Assembly (NCBI GenBank): GCA_005240145.1
Contig: SBAS01000019.1
Coordinates: 1 to 64,000 of the forward strand
Direction: 5' to 3'
From: Nitrosomonadales bacterium
Lineage (GTDB): Bacteria; Pseudomonadota; Gammaproteobacteria; Burkholderiales; SG8-39
Length of the DNA stretch: 64,000 bases
Shown here: in pieces, positions 28,444 to 36,214 of the stretch
How the letters are laid out: the number at the start of each line of letters is the position of its first letter
Position numbering within the stretch: position 1 is the first letter of the stretch
Notes under the pieces: model-generated
What the model was told of the DNA's origin: nothing
Databases searched by the model: none
Seen by the model: only the letters and a program-made list of their open reading frames with translations
Program-made: the position numbers and the translations under genes

Positions 28444-29397
28444 CTACCTGGCTTTTGCTTTCGCCAGGGGAACTTGCGGATTGGCCGCGAGCAGGAAGCG
28501 GCTCGGGTTCTGCGGCGCGCCGCGGAAGCGCACTTCGAAATGCAGGTGCGGCCCGGTCGAGCGCCCGGTGTTGCCGCTGTGGGCGATGCGCCGGCCCCGC
28601 TGCAGCACGTCGCCCTCCTTCGCCAGGACCTTCGACAGGTGCGCGTAACGCGTCACGAGGTCGTTGCCGTGGTCGATGTCGATCATGTTGCCGTACTGCG
28701 GGTGGAAACCGGCGAACTGCACCACGCCGCCCGCCGCCGCCACCACGGGGGTGCCGACGTCGGTGATGAAGTCGATGCCTTCGTGCATCGCCTGCTGGCC
28801 CGAGAACGGATCGATGCGGTAGCCGAAACCCGAGGCGTTGAACGGCGCGCTCACCGGCATCATCGTCGGCATCGCTTTCTTCTTCACCGCCTGCTCGAAC
28901 AGCTGCGCTTCGAGCACGCCGAGCTGGTCGGTGCGGTTTTCCATCTGCCGCGACAGCAGCGCGACCTTCTCGTTGAACTGCGTCATCGTCAGGTTCTGCG
29001 GCGGCATGGTCGTCGACTGCGCTCCGCCCAGGCCCGGCGCCTCGGAGAAGCGGAACTCCTGCGGCTTGATGCCGGCCATCGAGGAGAGGCGCTCGCCCAG
29101 CGCATCGAGGCGCGTCAGCTGCGCCTGCATCTCGCCGATCTTGACCGCCATCGCGTTCAGGTTCTGCTGCATGAACTCGCGCGAGCGCTCGGCCTCGCCC
29201 TGCTGCGTGGCGAGCACCAACTGCGTCACGAGGGGAATTTTCAGGTCGACGGCGAAACGCAGGCTGAGCCAGTAGGTGGCTCCCGTCAGGCAAACCATGA
29301 CGGCCGTGGCCAGCGCAAAGCCCACGATCACATGACGCAGCGACAGCGTCAATGAACGCGCCTTTGCCAACCGGTTCGAGATCAAGATAACCTGCAC
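28444..29397 (-). CDS. M23 family peptidase (LytM-type) with N-terminal anchor
   Basis: A 317-residue envelope protein. A single transmembrane helix near residues 22-45 anchors it, a helical, probably coiled-coil segment spans about 60-110, and a C-terminal LytM domain carries the zinc residues His205-x3-Asp209 (HEGIDF) and His284-Leu-His286 (HLHFE). It likely cleaves, or helps activate cleavage of, peptidoglycan cross-links. GTG 29397 is the start. It lies between secA and the divergent DciA-like gene. Confidence 0.93.
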   Translation of the reverse strand: MQVILISNRLAKARSLTLSLRHVIVGFALATAVMVCLTGATYWLSLRFAVDLKIPLVTQLVLATQQGEAERSREFMQQNLNAMAVKIGEMQAQLTRLDALGERLSSMAGIKPQEFRFSEAPGLGGAQSTTMPPQNLTMTQFNEKVALLSRQMENRTDQLGVLEAQLFEQAVKKKAMPTMMPVSAPFNASGFGYRIDPFSGQQAMHEGIDFITDVGTPVVAAAGGVVQFAGFHPQYGNMIDIDHGNDLVTRYAHLSKVLAKEGDVLQRGRRIAHSGNTGRSTGPHLHFEVRFRGAPQNPSRFLLAANPQVPLAKAKAR

Positions 29398-29423
29398 GTT
29401 CCCTCCAATGACCCCCGCTACCC

Positions 29424-29861
29424 GTGCAACCTAGCAAAATCGGCAGAGTGCTTTCGTCGGACGCCAGCTTGCAGCCGGTCATCCAAAAAGCGCGCCAAAT
29501 CAATGCGCTCTCGAAGCTTTGTTTTGACTTTCTGCCACCCGCCCTGGCCCGCCTGGTTCAGGCCATCAACCTCAAGGATCGCCAGCTGGTGCTGCTCGCC
29601 GCCTCACCTGCGGCGGCCGCCAAGCTGAAACTGCTATCCGAGACACTGCGTAAACACTTGTCAGAACAGCGGGCGGAGGTTAATTCAGTTTCCGTGAGGG
29701 TGCAACCCGTGGCCGGGAACGTGCCGGAAGTCACCTCGCGGGGGCCGCGACAGCTTTCCGTGCGCGCCCTGCGGGAACTGCGGGACCTGTACGGGAAGCT
29801 AGCGGATTCCCCTGCCCGCAGTGCGTTGAAAACCCTGCTCGATCATCAGCTTAAGCAGTAG
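29424..29861 (+). CDS. DUF721 / DciA-like protein
   Basis: A 145-residue protein of the DUF721 family, whose characterised members (DciA) load or position the replicative helicase. The visible core is LSKLCFDFLPPALARLVQAINLKDRQLVLLAASPAAAAKLKLLSETL, with a KH-like pattern, and a less conserved C-terminus. The GTG start at 29424 opens within a 26-nt gap shared with the divergent M23 gene. It ends 11 nt before the convergent lpxC stop. Confidence 0.8.
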   Translation: MQPSKIGRVLSSDASLQPVIQKARQINALSKLCFDFLPPALARLVQAINLKDRQLVLLAASPAAAAKLKLLSETLRKHLSEQRAEVNSVSVRVQPVAGNVPEVTSRGPRQLSVRALRELRDLYGKLADSPARSALKTLLDHQLKQ

Positions 29862-29872
29862 TAAGGAGCGCC

Positions 29873-30790
29873 CTAGGCGCCGAGCGGCCGCAACAGGCCG
29901 GCGACACCGCTGGGGGCCTCTTCGGCGCGCTCGAACGTGACCACTTCAACCGCGGCCGGATCGGCGCTCAAATTGCGCAGCAGGCGGTTATTCAGGGCAT
30001 GGCCGGACTTGTGCGCGCTGAAGGCGGCGAGCAGCGGCCGGCCGAGCAGGTACAGGTCGCCGATCGCGTCCAGGATCTTGTGGCGGATGAACTCATCGGC
30101 GTAGCGCAGCCCTTCGGCGTTGAGGACGCGGTGCTCGTCCAGCACCACCGCGTTCTCCAGCCCGCCGCCCAGGGCGAGGCCGACGTCGCGCAGGTCTTCC
30201 ACGTCCTGCATGAAGCCGTAGGTGCGGGCGCGCGCGACTTCCTTCAGGTAGGAAGTGCTGGCGAAATCCACGGTAAGCGAAGTGTTCGACTTCTCGATCA
30301 CCGGATGGTCGTAGACGATCGAGAATGACAGCTTGAATCCCTCATAGGGCTCGAGCGCCGCCCATTTGTCGCCGTCCTTCGCCTCGATGCGCTTTTTCAC
30401 GCGCAGGAAACGCTTGGGCGCGCCCTGCTCCTCGATGCCGGACTGCTGGATGAGGAGGACGAAGGGCGCGGCGCTGCCGTCCATGATCGGCACCTCAGGT
30501 CCGTCGAGGTCCACATAGGCGTTGTCCACGCCCAGGCCCGAGAGCGCTGACATCAGGTGCTCGATCGTGTAAACCTTGGTGTCGCCGCTCACCAGGCAGG
30601 AACACAGCCGCGTCTCGCCCACCAGGTCGGCGCGCGCCGGGATACCGGCGGCGGCAGGCAGGTCCAGGCGCCGGAACACGATGCCCGTATCCGGTTGCGC
30701 CGGGCGCAGCGTGATGCGCACCTTGCGCCCGGTGTGCAGGCCGACGCCGGTGGCGCGGACCAGTGATTTCAGGGTTCTCTGGCGCAGCAT
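29873..30790 (-). CDS. lpxC: UDP-3-O-acyl-N-acetylglucosamine deacetylase
   Basis: A 305-residue zinc amidase, the committed step of lipid A synthesis. The zinc ligands His78 (TIEHLMSAL), His237 and Asp241 ([12 protein letters not shown]) and the catalytic-site His264 (SGHALNN) fall within one residue of the E. coli numbering. ATG 30790 is the family start. In related genomes lpxC follows ftsZ; here a 5.4-kb plus-strand block intervenes, so it must use its own promoter. The minus strand reads TAGAAT about 20 nt upstream, a possible -10. Confidence 0.98.
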   Translation of the reverse strand: MLRQRTLKSLVRATGVGLHTGRKVRITLRPAQPDTGIVFRRLDLPAAAGIPARADLVGETRLCSCLVSGDTKVYTIEHLMSALSGLGVDNAYVDLDGPEVPIMDGSAAPFVLLIQQSGIEEQGAPKRFLRVKKRIEAKDGDKWAALEPYEGFKLSFSIVYDHPVIEKSNTSLTVDFASTSYLKEVARARTYGFMQDVEDLRDVGLALGGGLENAVVLDEHRVLNAEGLRYADEFIRHKILDAIGDLYLLGRPLLAAFSAHKSGHALNNRLLRNLSADPAAVEVVTFERAEEAPSGVAGLLRPLGA

Positions 30791-30820
30791 AGGCAGTGCG
30801 ATTCTACCAAGAGACGCCCA

Positions 30821-31361
30821 GTGCGTAGTTTTCCGGCGGCGGCGACGGCGCACCACGCGCTTTGCGCCGTATTTCGGGCTGGTATTCGCGATCGGGATGA
30901 GCCTGCGCACGGTGCAGATCATCCCGGAGTTTCTCTACGACGCGCCGGAACAGATGGCGGACCTGTTCAAGCGCATGTGGCCGGTTGCGTGGTCGTATTA
31001 CCCCAGGGGCGTGCACGACGCGCTGATAGAGACGCTGCACATCGCGACGCTCGGCACGATACTCGCGATCATCATGGCATTGCCGTTGGGGCTGCTCGCG
31101 GCCAACAACATCACGCCGAACGCCTGGCTCAACTATTTCGCCAGGCTGATGCTCGAGTCCTCGCGCTCGGTGAACTCGCTGGTGTGGGCGCTGCTGTTCG
31201 TCGCGATATTCGGCCCCGGCGCGCTCGCCGGCACCATGGCGATAGATACCGCCATGAATCTCTTCCAGTGCGAGCGCGTAGCACTGATGCTGGTCGCGAT
31301 CTTCGCGATCGTGCTCGTCGCCGAGATCGCCGTCACTTACATCCGCAAGAAAATCATCTGA
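30821..31361 (+). pseudogene. phnE: phnE remnant: phosphonate ABC permease with internal deletion
   Basis: The frame encodes a PhnE-like permease beginning around [22 protein letters not shown], then DALIETLHIATLGTILAIIMALPLGLLAANN and SVNSLVWALLFVAIFGPGALAGTMAI, and jumps directly to DTAMNLFQCERVALMLVAI and IRKKII. The family normally has about 78 further residues at that jump, including the EAA-type loop that docks the ATPase, so this copy cannot be a working permease. ATGGCG at the junction could be the deletion microhomology. The GTG at 30821 begins in another frame that meets this one across a CGG-rich run, suggesting a second lesion. No phnC or phnD is nearby. Confidence 0.7.
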
Positions 31362-31443
31362 CCCGCGCCGTTGACGTCAGGCCTGTTTTGTCTTCAATCT
31401 AAGATGTGTTGCTACGCGAGCGGAATCGCCCATTGCGCGCGAA

Positions 31444-31517
31444 TTGCACCGATCACCCGATATTGGTCACAATCCCTGTTTTTCGCTCTGGCCTGGACAG
31501 GTCCGGACAAACCGGTT
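31444..31517 (+). promoter_or_regulatory. candidate promoter and paired palindromes ahead of the catabolic operon
   Basis: The 185-nt space after the phnE remnant contains TTGCAC (31444-31449), 18 nt, then CACAAT (31468-31473), a plausible sigma-70 pair. Just downstream are two adjacent 8-bp perfect palindromes, GTCCGGAC (31501-31508) and AACCGGTT (31510-31517), which could be operator half-sites. No regulator gene is adjacent. Confidence 0.35.
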
Positions 31518-31546
31518 GAAATCCAGCCAGCATGGGGGGATGCGCT

Positions 31547-31654
31547 ATGACAATCCAGCGGCTGGATACGAACGCGAGGCTCTCGCAAGCCACGGTTGCC
31601 AACGGCTTCGACTTCACCGCCGGCGTGGAGATCGCGATGACCACGACGGTTTGA
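31547..31654 (+). pseudogene. ridA-like remnant (35 codons) with internal deletion
   Basis: ATG 31547, behind a purine-rich GGGGGGA ribosome site, opens a 35-codon frame starting MTIQRLDTNARLSQATVANG, then FTAG, then VEIAMTTTV and a TGA at 31652-31654. The first 26 residues match the N-terminus of RidA/YjgF proteins and the last nine match their C-terminal strand (the VEIxxTA pattern), while the roughly 80 residues between are missing, including the active-site Arg. The stop overlaps the TTG start of the deacetylase gene (TTGA), so it may now act as a short coupled leader. Confidence 0.55.
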
Positions 31655-32511
31655 ACGCGGTGACCTGGCCGAATGGCGCACGCTTGGCGTTGTCGCTTGT
31701 CGTCAACGTCGAGGAGGGATCGGAGCTTTCCATCGCGCATGGCGATCGCGGGCCGGAGCCGGTGGACGAGTTGGGAGTGACAATAAAGAAGGCACTGCGA
31801 AATTACGGTAACGAAAGTAATTACGCATACGGCATCAAGGCCGGCGCGCCGCGCGTGATGAAGCTGCTGGAGGAGCGGGGCCTGGCCGCGACATTCACCG
31901 CGGCGGCGGTGAGCCTGGAACGCGCGCCGGAGCTGGCCCGGCGCATCGTCGGCGGCGGGCATGAGGTGTGCGCGCATGGCTGGCGCTGGGTGCACCAGTT
32001 CCACATGGACGAGGCGGCGGAACGCGACTTCATCCGCAAAGCCGTGGCATCCATCAGCCAGACCACCGGCGAACGCCCGCATGGCTGGCTTTCCCGCTAC
32101 CTGCTAACCGACAACACCCGCCGGCTGCTGGTGGAGGAAGGCTTCACCTATCACATGGACGACTATTCCGATGACGTGCCCTTCTGGGATACGGTTGATG
32201 GCAAGCCGATTCTCATCCTGCCCTATGCCCTCGACAGCAACGACATGAAGTTGTGGACCGCGCCCAGCTACACGCCGGCGGATTGGCTGCAATACGCGAC
32301 CGACAGCTTCGACTGTTTGTTGCGCGAGGGGGCGCGAGCACCGCGGATGATGTCGCTGGGTGTGCATCTACGCATCATTGGCCGACCGGGGCGTATTGGT
32401 TATTACGAGAAGTTCCTGGACCACGTCGCACGCCACGACGATGTGTGGGTCACCACGCGGCTGCGAATCGCCCGGCACTGGGAAGCGACCCATCCCTGGC
32501 CCGGGCCGTGA
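31651..32511 (+). CDS. polysaccharide-deacetylase-family hydrolase (PuuE-like)
   Basis: A 286-residue NodB-fold protein: WPNGARLALSLVVNVEEGSE (the first strand with the catalytic acid region), RVMKLLEERGLAATFTAAA, GHEVCAHGWRWVHQ (metal-site HxxxH-type segment), RPHGWLSRYLLTDNTRRLL, GFTYHMDDYSDDVPFW and SLGVHLRIIGRPGRI. It is closest in style to PuuE-type allantoinases and related C-N deacetylases rather than to cell-wall enzymes. TTG 31651 (overlapping the ridA remnant) or GTG 31660 is the start. The substrate is unknown. Confidence 0.85.
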   Translation: MNAVTWPNGARLALSLVVNVEEGSELSIAHGDRGPEPVDELGVTIKKALRNYGNESNYAYGIKAGAPRVMKLLEERGLAATFTAAAVSLERAPELARRIVGGGHEVCAHGWRWVHQFHMDEAAERDFIRKAVASISQTTGERPHGWLSRYLLTDNTRRLLVEEGFTYHMDDYSDDVPFWDTVDGKPILILPYALDSNDMKLWTAPSYTPADWLQYATDSFDCLLREGARAPRMMSLGVHLRIIGRPGRIGYYEKFLDHVARHDDVWVTTRLRIARHWEATHPWPGP

Positions 32512-32520
32512 GGAGTGACG

Positions 32521-33885
32521 ATGAGCGACCCGATCCGCCTGTTTGCCGAACATTGCAGCCGCACGCGGTTTGAGGATTTGCCGGAGGCGGCCGTACGTGC
32601 CGCCCGCATCTTCATCCTGGATACGCTGGGCGTCGGTCTGGCCGGCACCAACGGGCCGTGCGTGACGGAGCTGATCGACTCATCGGCAGCGACGTTGGGC
32701 GACGGGAGGGCGCGCTGTTGGGGACATGAGCGCAGGCTGTCCGCGGCAGGTGCGGCGATGGTGAACGGCTACCAGATCCACAATTCCGAATTCGACTGCG
32801 TGCATGAGGCCGCCGTGCTGCACCCCGTGACCGTGTGCCTGGCCGCCGTCATGGCGCATGCCGACAGGGTGGGCGGTGTAAGCGGGCGCGAGCTGGTACG
32901 CGCCGTGGTGCTGGGCGTGGATGTGGCCTGCCACCTGGGCGTGGCAAGCACCACGGGGCTGCGCTTCTTCCGCCCGGCGACGGGGGGGATTTTTGCTGCC
33001 GCCGCGGCGTTGGGCAGCGTGTTGGGCTTTGACGCGGACCGCCAGGCTTCGCTGTTCGGCCACGTGTATGGCCAGTTGTGCGGCACGATGCAGCCGCATA
33101 CCGAGGGTTCCCCGTTGCTGGGCTTGCAGATCGGCTTCAACGCGCGCAACGCGCTGATCGCCGCCGATCTGGCGGCGCGCGGTCTACCCAGTATCGAGAA
33201 CGTGCTGCAAGGTCCGTTCGGCTATTTCGGCATGATCGAGGGCGCGGGCGATATCGCGCGCGTGCGCGGTGATATCGGCCGGGTCTGGCGCATCACCGAA
33301 GTGGCGCACAAGCCCTTCCCCAGCGGGCGCGCGACGCATGGCATGCTGGACGGGTTCATGGAGTTGCAGGCCGAACATGGGTTCAAGGCCATGGACGTCG
33401 CCAGCGCGGAGGCGCGGATACCGAAGCTCACGCATCATCTGGTCGGACGGCCGGTGAAGGACGACATGGCGGTGAACTATGCGCGGCTGTGCGGACCCTA
33501 TGTTTGCGCGTGTGCGCTGCTGCGCGGGGCGGTGGGGATCGACGATTTCAGTGACGCGCGCCGGCATGATCCGCAGACACTGGACCTGGGGCGGCGCATC
33601 GTGGCCGTGGTGGACGACAACCCCGACCCGAATGCATTGACCCCCGTGACGGTGAGCGTGCGGCTGAAGAACGGCAGGGAACTGCACCGCACGATCGCGA
33701 CGGTATACGGCAACCCCGCGAAGCCGATGAGCCGGGAGGCGCATTTGGAAAAATTCCGGCGCAACTTTGCGTCCTGCCGCGCACCGCTGCCAGCGGCGAA
33801 CGCCGAGCGGCTGATCGAAATGCTCGACCGGATCGAGCAGGTGGATGACATCCGCCGCATCGGCGATCTGCTGGTCCCCGCCTAA
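32521..33885 (+). CDS. MmgE/PrpD family protein
   Basis: A 454-residue all-helical/capped protein of the MmgE/PrpD family, which contains 2-methylcitrate dehydratase and other carboxylic-acid dehydratases or isomerases. Features include FILDTLGVGLAG, MVNGYQIHNSEFDCVHEAAVLHP (the usual DD/H segment), TGGIFAAAAALGSVLGFDADR, EGSPLLGLQIGFNARNA and KPFPSGRATHG. ATG 32521, with GAGGAG 5 nt upstream, is preferred to GTG 32515. It is full length. The context suggests a substrate other than methylcitrate. Confidence 0.9.
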   Translation: MSDPIRLFAEHCSRTRFEDLPEAAVRAARIFILDTLGVGLAGTNGPCVTELIDSSAATLGDGRARCWGHERRLSAAGAAMVNGYQIHNSEFDCVHEAAVLHPVTVCLAAVMAHADRVGGVSGRELVRAVVLGVDVACHLGVASTTGLRFFRPATGGIFAAAAALGSVLGFDADRQASLFGHVYGQLCGTMQPHTEGSPLLGLQIGFNARNALIAADLAARGLPSIENVLQGPFGYFGMIEGAGDIARVRGDIGRVWRITEVAHKPFPSGRATHGMLDGFMELQAEHGFKAMDVASAEARIPKLTHHLVGRPVKDDMAVNYARLCGPYVCACALLRGAVGIDDFSDARRHDPQTLDLGRRIVAVVDDNPDPNALTPVTVSVRLKNGRELHRTIATVYGNPAKPMSREAHLEKFRRNFASCRAPLPAANAERLIEMLDRIEQVDDIRRIGDLLVPA

Positions 33886-33898
33886 GAGGACCGGACCC

Positions 33899-35281
33899 AT
33901 GGTGACGTACTTCCAGGAAGCGGATCCGGCGCGCATCCTGGACGAGTACCCGATCGGCGATGCCTTCATGCACGGACCCGCGCGGTTGGATGCGGTGGCG
34001 CTGCGCGCAGTGCAGGACCGTCGCTTCGCCGCGCTGATGCGGCGTGGCTGGGAGATCCCGTTCTACCGGCGGCTATGGCGCGGCGCGGGGATAGAGCCGG
34101 GTGACATCAGGCGTGTCGATGACCTGGCGAAACTCCCCTGTTTTTCCAAGACCGACCTGATGGCGAGTGTGGAGGCGTATCCACCGTTCGGCGATTTTCA
34201 TGGCATGGACGGGGCAGAAGGGCGGCGTAGCGTGGTGCTGCACACCACGAGCGGCACCACGGGCTCGCCGCAGCCGCTGTTCTTCGGCGCCTGGGACCGG
34301 GAAGTGCAGAACGCGCTGCTGGCGCGGGCCTATCTGTTACAAGGGATGACAGCGCGGGACGTGGTGCATTCCACCTACGGCTTCGGCATGGTCAATGGCG
34401 GGCACTACATTCGCGAAGCGGTGACGCATTTCGTCGGGGCCTTGTGCCTGCCAGCGGGAACAGGCCTGGAGACGCGGTCCGAACAGCAGGTGGCATTGAT
34501 GCTGCGTTTCGGCGCCACGGCGATGGTGGGCTTCGCGGACTATATTCTGAAGCTGGCAGCCATAGCGCGCGAGGCAGGACTGGAACCGGGACGCGACATT
34601 CCGATCCGGATGATCTCCGGCCATCTTGGCGCTGCTGGGCATGCCGCAATGGCGCAAGCCTGGCCGGGGTCAGCGGTGTACGACTGGTACGGTGTCGGCG
34701 ATACCGGGGTCATCGCCGCTGAGGGGCCGGACCATGACGGGTTGTATGTCTGGGAAGACGCGCATCTGGTGGAAATCCTGGACCCCGAGCGGCTGGTTCC
34801 CGTGGCGATGGGGGAGCGCGGCAATATCTGCGTGACCGTGTTGTTCAAGAACACGATCTATCCGGTGATTCGGTTTAATACCAACGATGTGTCATCGATA
34901 CTTCCGGGACACGGCGGCATCGGCATCGGGTTTCGCCGACTCGCCGGTTTCCAGGGCCGCAGCGACAACATGGTGAAGCTGCGCGGCATCAGTGTGTATC
35001 CCACAGGCATCGGCGTGATTCTGAACGAGGTCGATGGCCTGAATGGCGAGTATGTCTGCCAGCTGGTGAACCGGGATGGGCGGGAAGAGCTGATCGTGAC
35101 AGCGGAAACCGGTGCGTCCGCCACAGGTGACATGGTGGCGTTGCAACGGCGTGTGCGTGATCTGTTGCGCCAGCGGCTCGGTGTGGCGGTATTCGTGGAA
35201 CTGACACAGCCGGGCGGTACCGCGACACTCAGCCAGATCGATTCCCGGCAGAAGCCGATCCGATTGATCGACGAGCGATGA
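33899..35281 (+). CDS. phenylacetate-CoA ligase-like AMP-binding enzyme (PaaK family)
   Basis: A 460-residue adenylate-forming enzyme: the N-terminal FYRRLWRGAGIEPGDIRRVDDLAKLPCFSKTDLM is typical of PaaK. The ATP-binding TTSGTTGSPQP spans 116-126, followed by SGHLGAAGHAAM, YDWYGVGDTGVIAAE, YPVIRFNTNDVS and the C-terminal lid around FQGRSDNMVKLRGISVYP. It should activate a carboxylic acid to its CoA thioester. ATG 33899 lies 14 nt after the MmgE/PrpD gene. The ATGA at its end starts another frame that appears truncated. Confidence 0.9.
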   Translation: MVTYFQEADPARILDEYPIGDAFMHGPARLDAVALRAVQDRRFAALMRRGWEIPFYRRLWRGAGIEPGDIRRVDDLAKLPCFSKTDLMASVEAYPPFGDFHGMDGAEGRRSVVLHTTSGTTGSPQPLFFGAWDREVQNALLARAYLLQGMTARDVVHSTYGFGMVNGGHYIREAVTHFVGALCLPAGTGLETRSEQQVALMLRFGATAMVGFADYILKLAAIAREAGLEPGRDIPIRMISGHLGAAGHAAMAQAWPGSAVYDWYGVGDTGVIAAEGPDHDGLYVWEDAHLVEILDPERLVPVAMGERGNICVTVLFKNTIYPVIRFNTNDVSSILPGHGGIGIGFRRLAGFQGRSDNMVKLRGISVYPTGIGVILNEVDGLNGEYVCQLVNRDGREELIVTAETGASATGDMVALQRRVRDLLRQRLGVAVFVELTQPGGTATLSQIDSRQKPIRLIDER

Positions 35282-35478
35282 GCGGCGTAAACGATTGGGC
35301 AGTTACAGCTGGCGCGGCCATTGCCACGGGGTGTTCCAGATCCCGGTGGCTGCCTGAATTACGAATTCGCCACCCACAGGTTTGCGTCGCATGCGCACGG
35401 CCTTGCATGCGTCGAGCAACGCATTCCCCCCGCTGCAGGGGCTACCGCAAACGCAACAGTTACTGTGCGGTCTTGTAA
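35278..35478 (+). pseudogene. coupled start of a lost fifth operon gene; gene-poor stretch to 35593
   Basis: ATG 35278 overlaps the ligase stop (ATGA) and begins MSGVNDWAVTAGAAIATG, a normal-looking N-terminus, but the remaining residues are Arg/Cys-rich with no recognisable family and end at 35478. The simplest reading is that the operon once continued and was cut here. The 334 nt between 35282 and 35615 otherwise contain short GC palindromes (GCATGC twice near 35390 and 35409) and no supported gene on either strand. Confidence 0.3.
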
Positions 35479-35593
35479 CAGGACGTAAGTACGCGAGCTG
35501 CGATGGGCGATGAAGCGATGCGCGTGCGCGAGGCGGCGGATGCTGCAGAGGAGCGGACGTGAACCGTGGCAGGATGTGGTAGGATGTGTACAT

Positions 35594-35613
35594 TAACGCA
35601 CGAGGAGTTCCGT
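35594..35613 (+). repeat. copy 1 of a 20/21-bp direct repeat in the toxin-antitoxin locus
   Basis: TAACGCACGAGGAGTTCCGT lies directly before the antitoxin ATG at 35616 and includes its Shine-Dalgarno (GAGGAG). It shares 11 bases at its left end and 7 at its right end with copy 2 at 35856-35876. It may be an operator or a translational control element. Confidence 0.6.
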
Positions 35614-35615
35614 CG

Positions 35616-35858
35616 ATGTCCACGACCATGACAATCCGCCTAGAAGATGCAGTCAGGGACCGCCTTGACCAGCTTGCCGAGGCGACCCAGCGCAGCAAGT
35701 CGTTCCTGGCCGCAGAAGCGATCCGCGCCTTCGTCGAAACCGACGAGTGGCAGATCGGCGAAATCCGCGCTGCGTTGCACGAGGCCGATGCCGGAGACTT
35801 TGCCAGTGACAAAGACGTTGCGGCGCTGTCCAGGAAATGGAAGGTGAGTGCGCGCTAA
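35616..35858 (+). CDS. ribbon-helix-helix antitoxin
   Basis: An 80-residue protein: STTMTIRLEDAVRDRLDQLAEATQRSKSFLAAEAIRAFV is a clean RHH/CopG DNA-binding unit, followed by EIRAALHEADAGDFASDKDV, the toxin-binding tail common to ParD/RelB-like antitoxins. ATG 35616 has GAGGAG upstream. Its stop TAA falls inside a perfect inverted repeat that also surrounds the toxin start region. It is unrelated in sequence detail to the antitoxin at 11.4 kb. Confidence 0.9.
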   Translation: MSTTMTIRLEDAVRDRLDQLAEATQRSKSFLAAEAIRAFVETDEWQIGEIRAALHEADAGDFASDKDVAALSRKWKVSAR

Positions 35859-36153
35859 CGCACGAGTGCGTTCCGTTAAGTGGTTGCGCAAGGCCTTGCG
35901 CAATCTTGACGAGGAAGCCAGCTACATTGCGAGCGACGATGTGACGGCTGCGCGCCTGGTGGTGGAGCGGGTGGTCGGTGCGATGGCAATGCTTGCAGAT
36001 CAACCCGGACTTGGGCGTCCTGGCCGTGTGCCCGGCACACGCGAACTGATTGTAAAGATGACGCGTTATATCGTGCCGTACCGTGTGCGGGGCGAGACGG
36101 TCGAACTCCTGCGGGTGTTCCACACCTCGAGACGTCTGCCTGAGAAGTGGTAG
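35848..36153 (+). CDS. RelE/ParE-family toxin
   Basis: Up to 101 residues: VKWLRKALRNLDEEASYIASDDVTAARLVVERVVGAMAMLADQPGLGRPGRVPGTRELIVKMTRYIVPYRVRGETVELLRVFHTSRRLPEKW, the standard ParE/RelE hairpin and sheet with the late LRVFHTSR strand. GTG 35848 overlaps the antitoxin end by 11 nt; GTG 35866 is an alternative start after the antitoxin stop and would begin closer to the conserved VKWL. The gene ends 62 nt before the convergent ftsZ stop. Confidence 0.88.
   Translation: MRANARVRSVKWLRKALRNLDEEASYIASDDVTAARLVVERVVGAMAMLADQPGLGRPGRVPGTRELIVKMTRYIVPYRVRGETVELLRVFHTSRRLPEKW
35856..35876 (+). repeat. copy 2 of the direct repeat, containing a perfect 7-bp inverted repeat
   Basis: TAACGCACGAGTGCGTTCCGT spans the antitoxin stop codon and the alternative toxin start. 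Within it, AACGCAC and GTGCGTT (35857-35872) form a perfect inverted repeat with a 2-nt loop or spacer. Copy 1 keeps only the left half of this palindrome. Confidence 0.6.
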
Positions 36154-36162
36154 AAAAAGCTA

Positions 36163-36197
36163 GCCGCCGCCCCCCCGGCAAGGGTGGGGGCGGCGGC
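36163..36197 (-). terminator. Rho-independent terminator downstream of ftsZ
   Basis: A perfect 12-bp stem (GCCGCCGCCCCC at 36163-36174 against GGGGGCGGCGGC at 36186-36197) with an 11-nt loop. On the minus strand it is followed after four bases by five T residues (36158-36154), the right polarity to end dcw transcription after ftsZ. The plus side lacks a T tract, so it would act only weakly for the toxin gene. Confidence 0.85.
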
Positions 36198-36214
36198 CCG
36201 TTCGCGAGCGCTTG

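Noticed and set aside
35303-35812. 169-codon minus-strand open frame overlapping the antitoxin gene
   Set aside because: Its first half is antisense to a convincing antitoxin and the rest shows no known domain; an isolated WNTPWQWP segment is not enough to call a gene.
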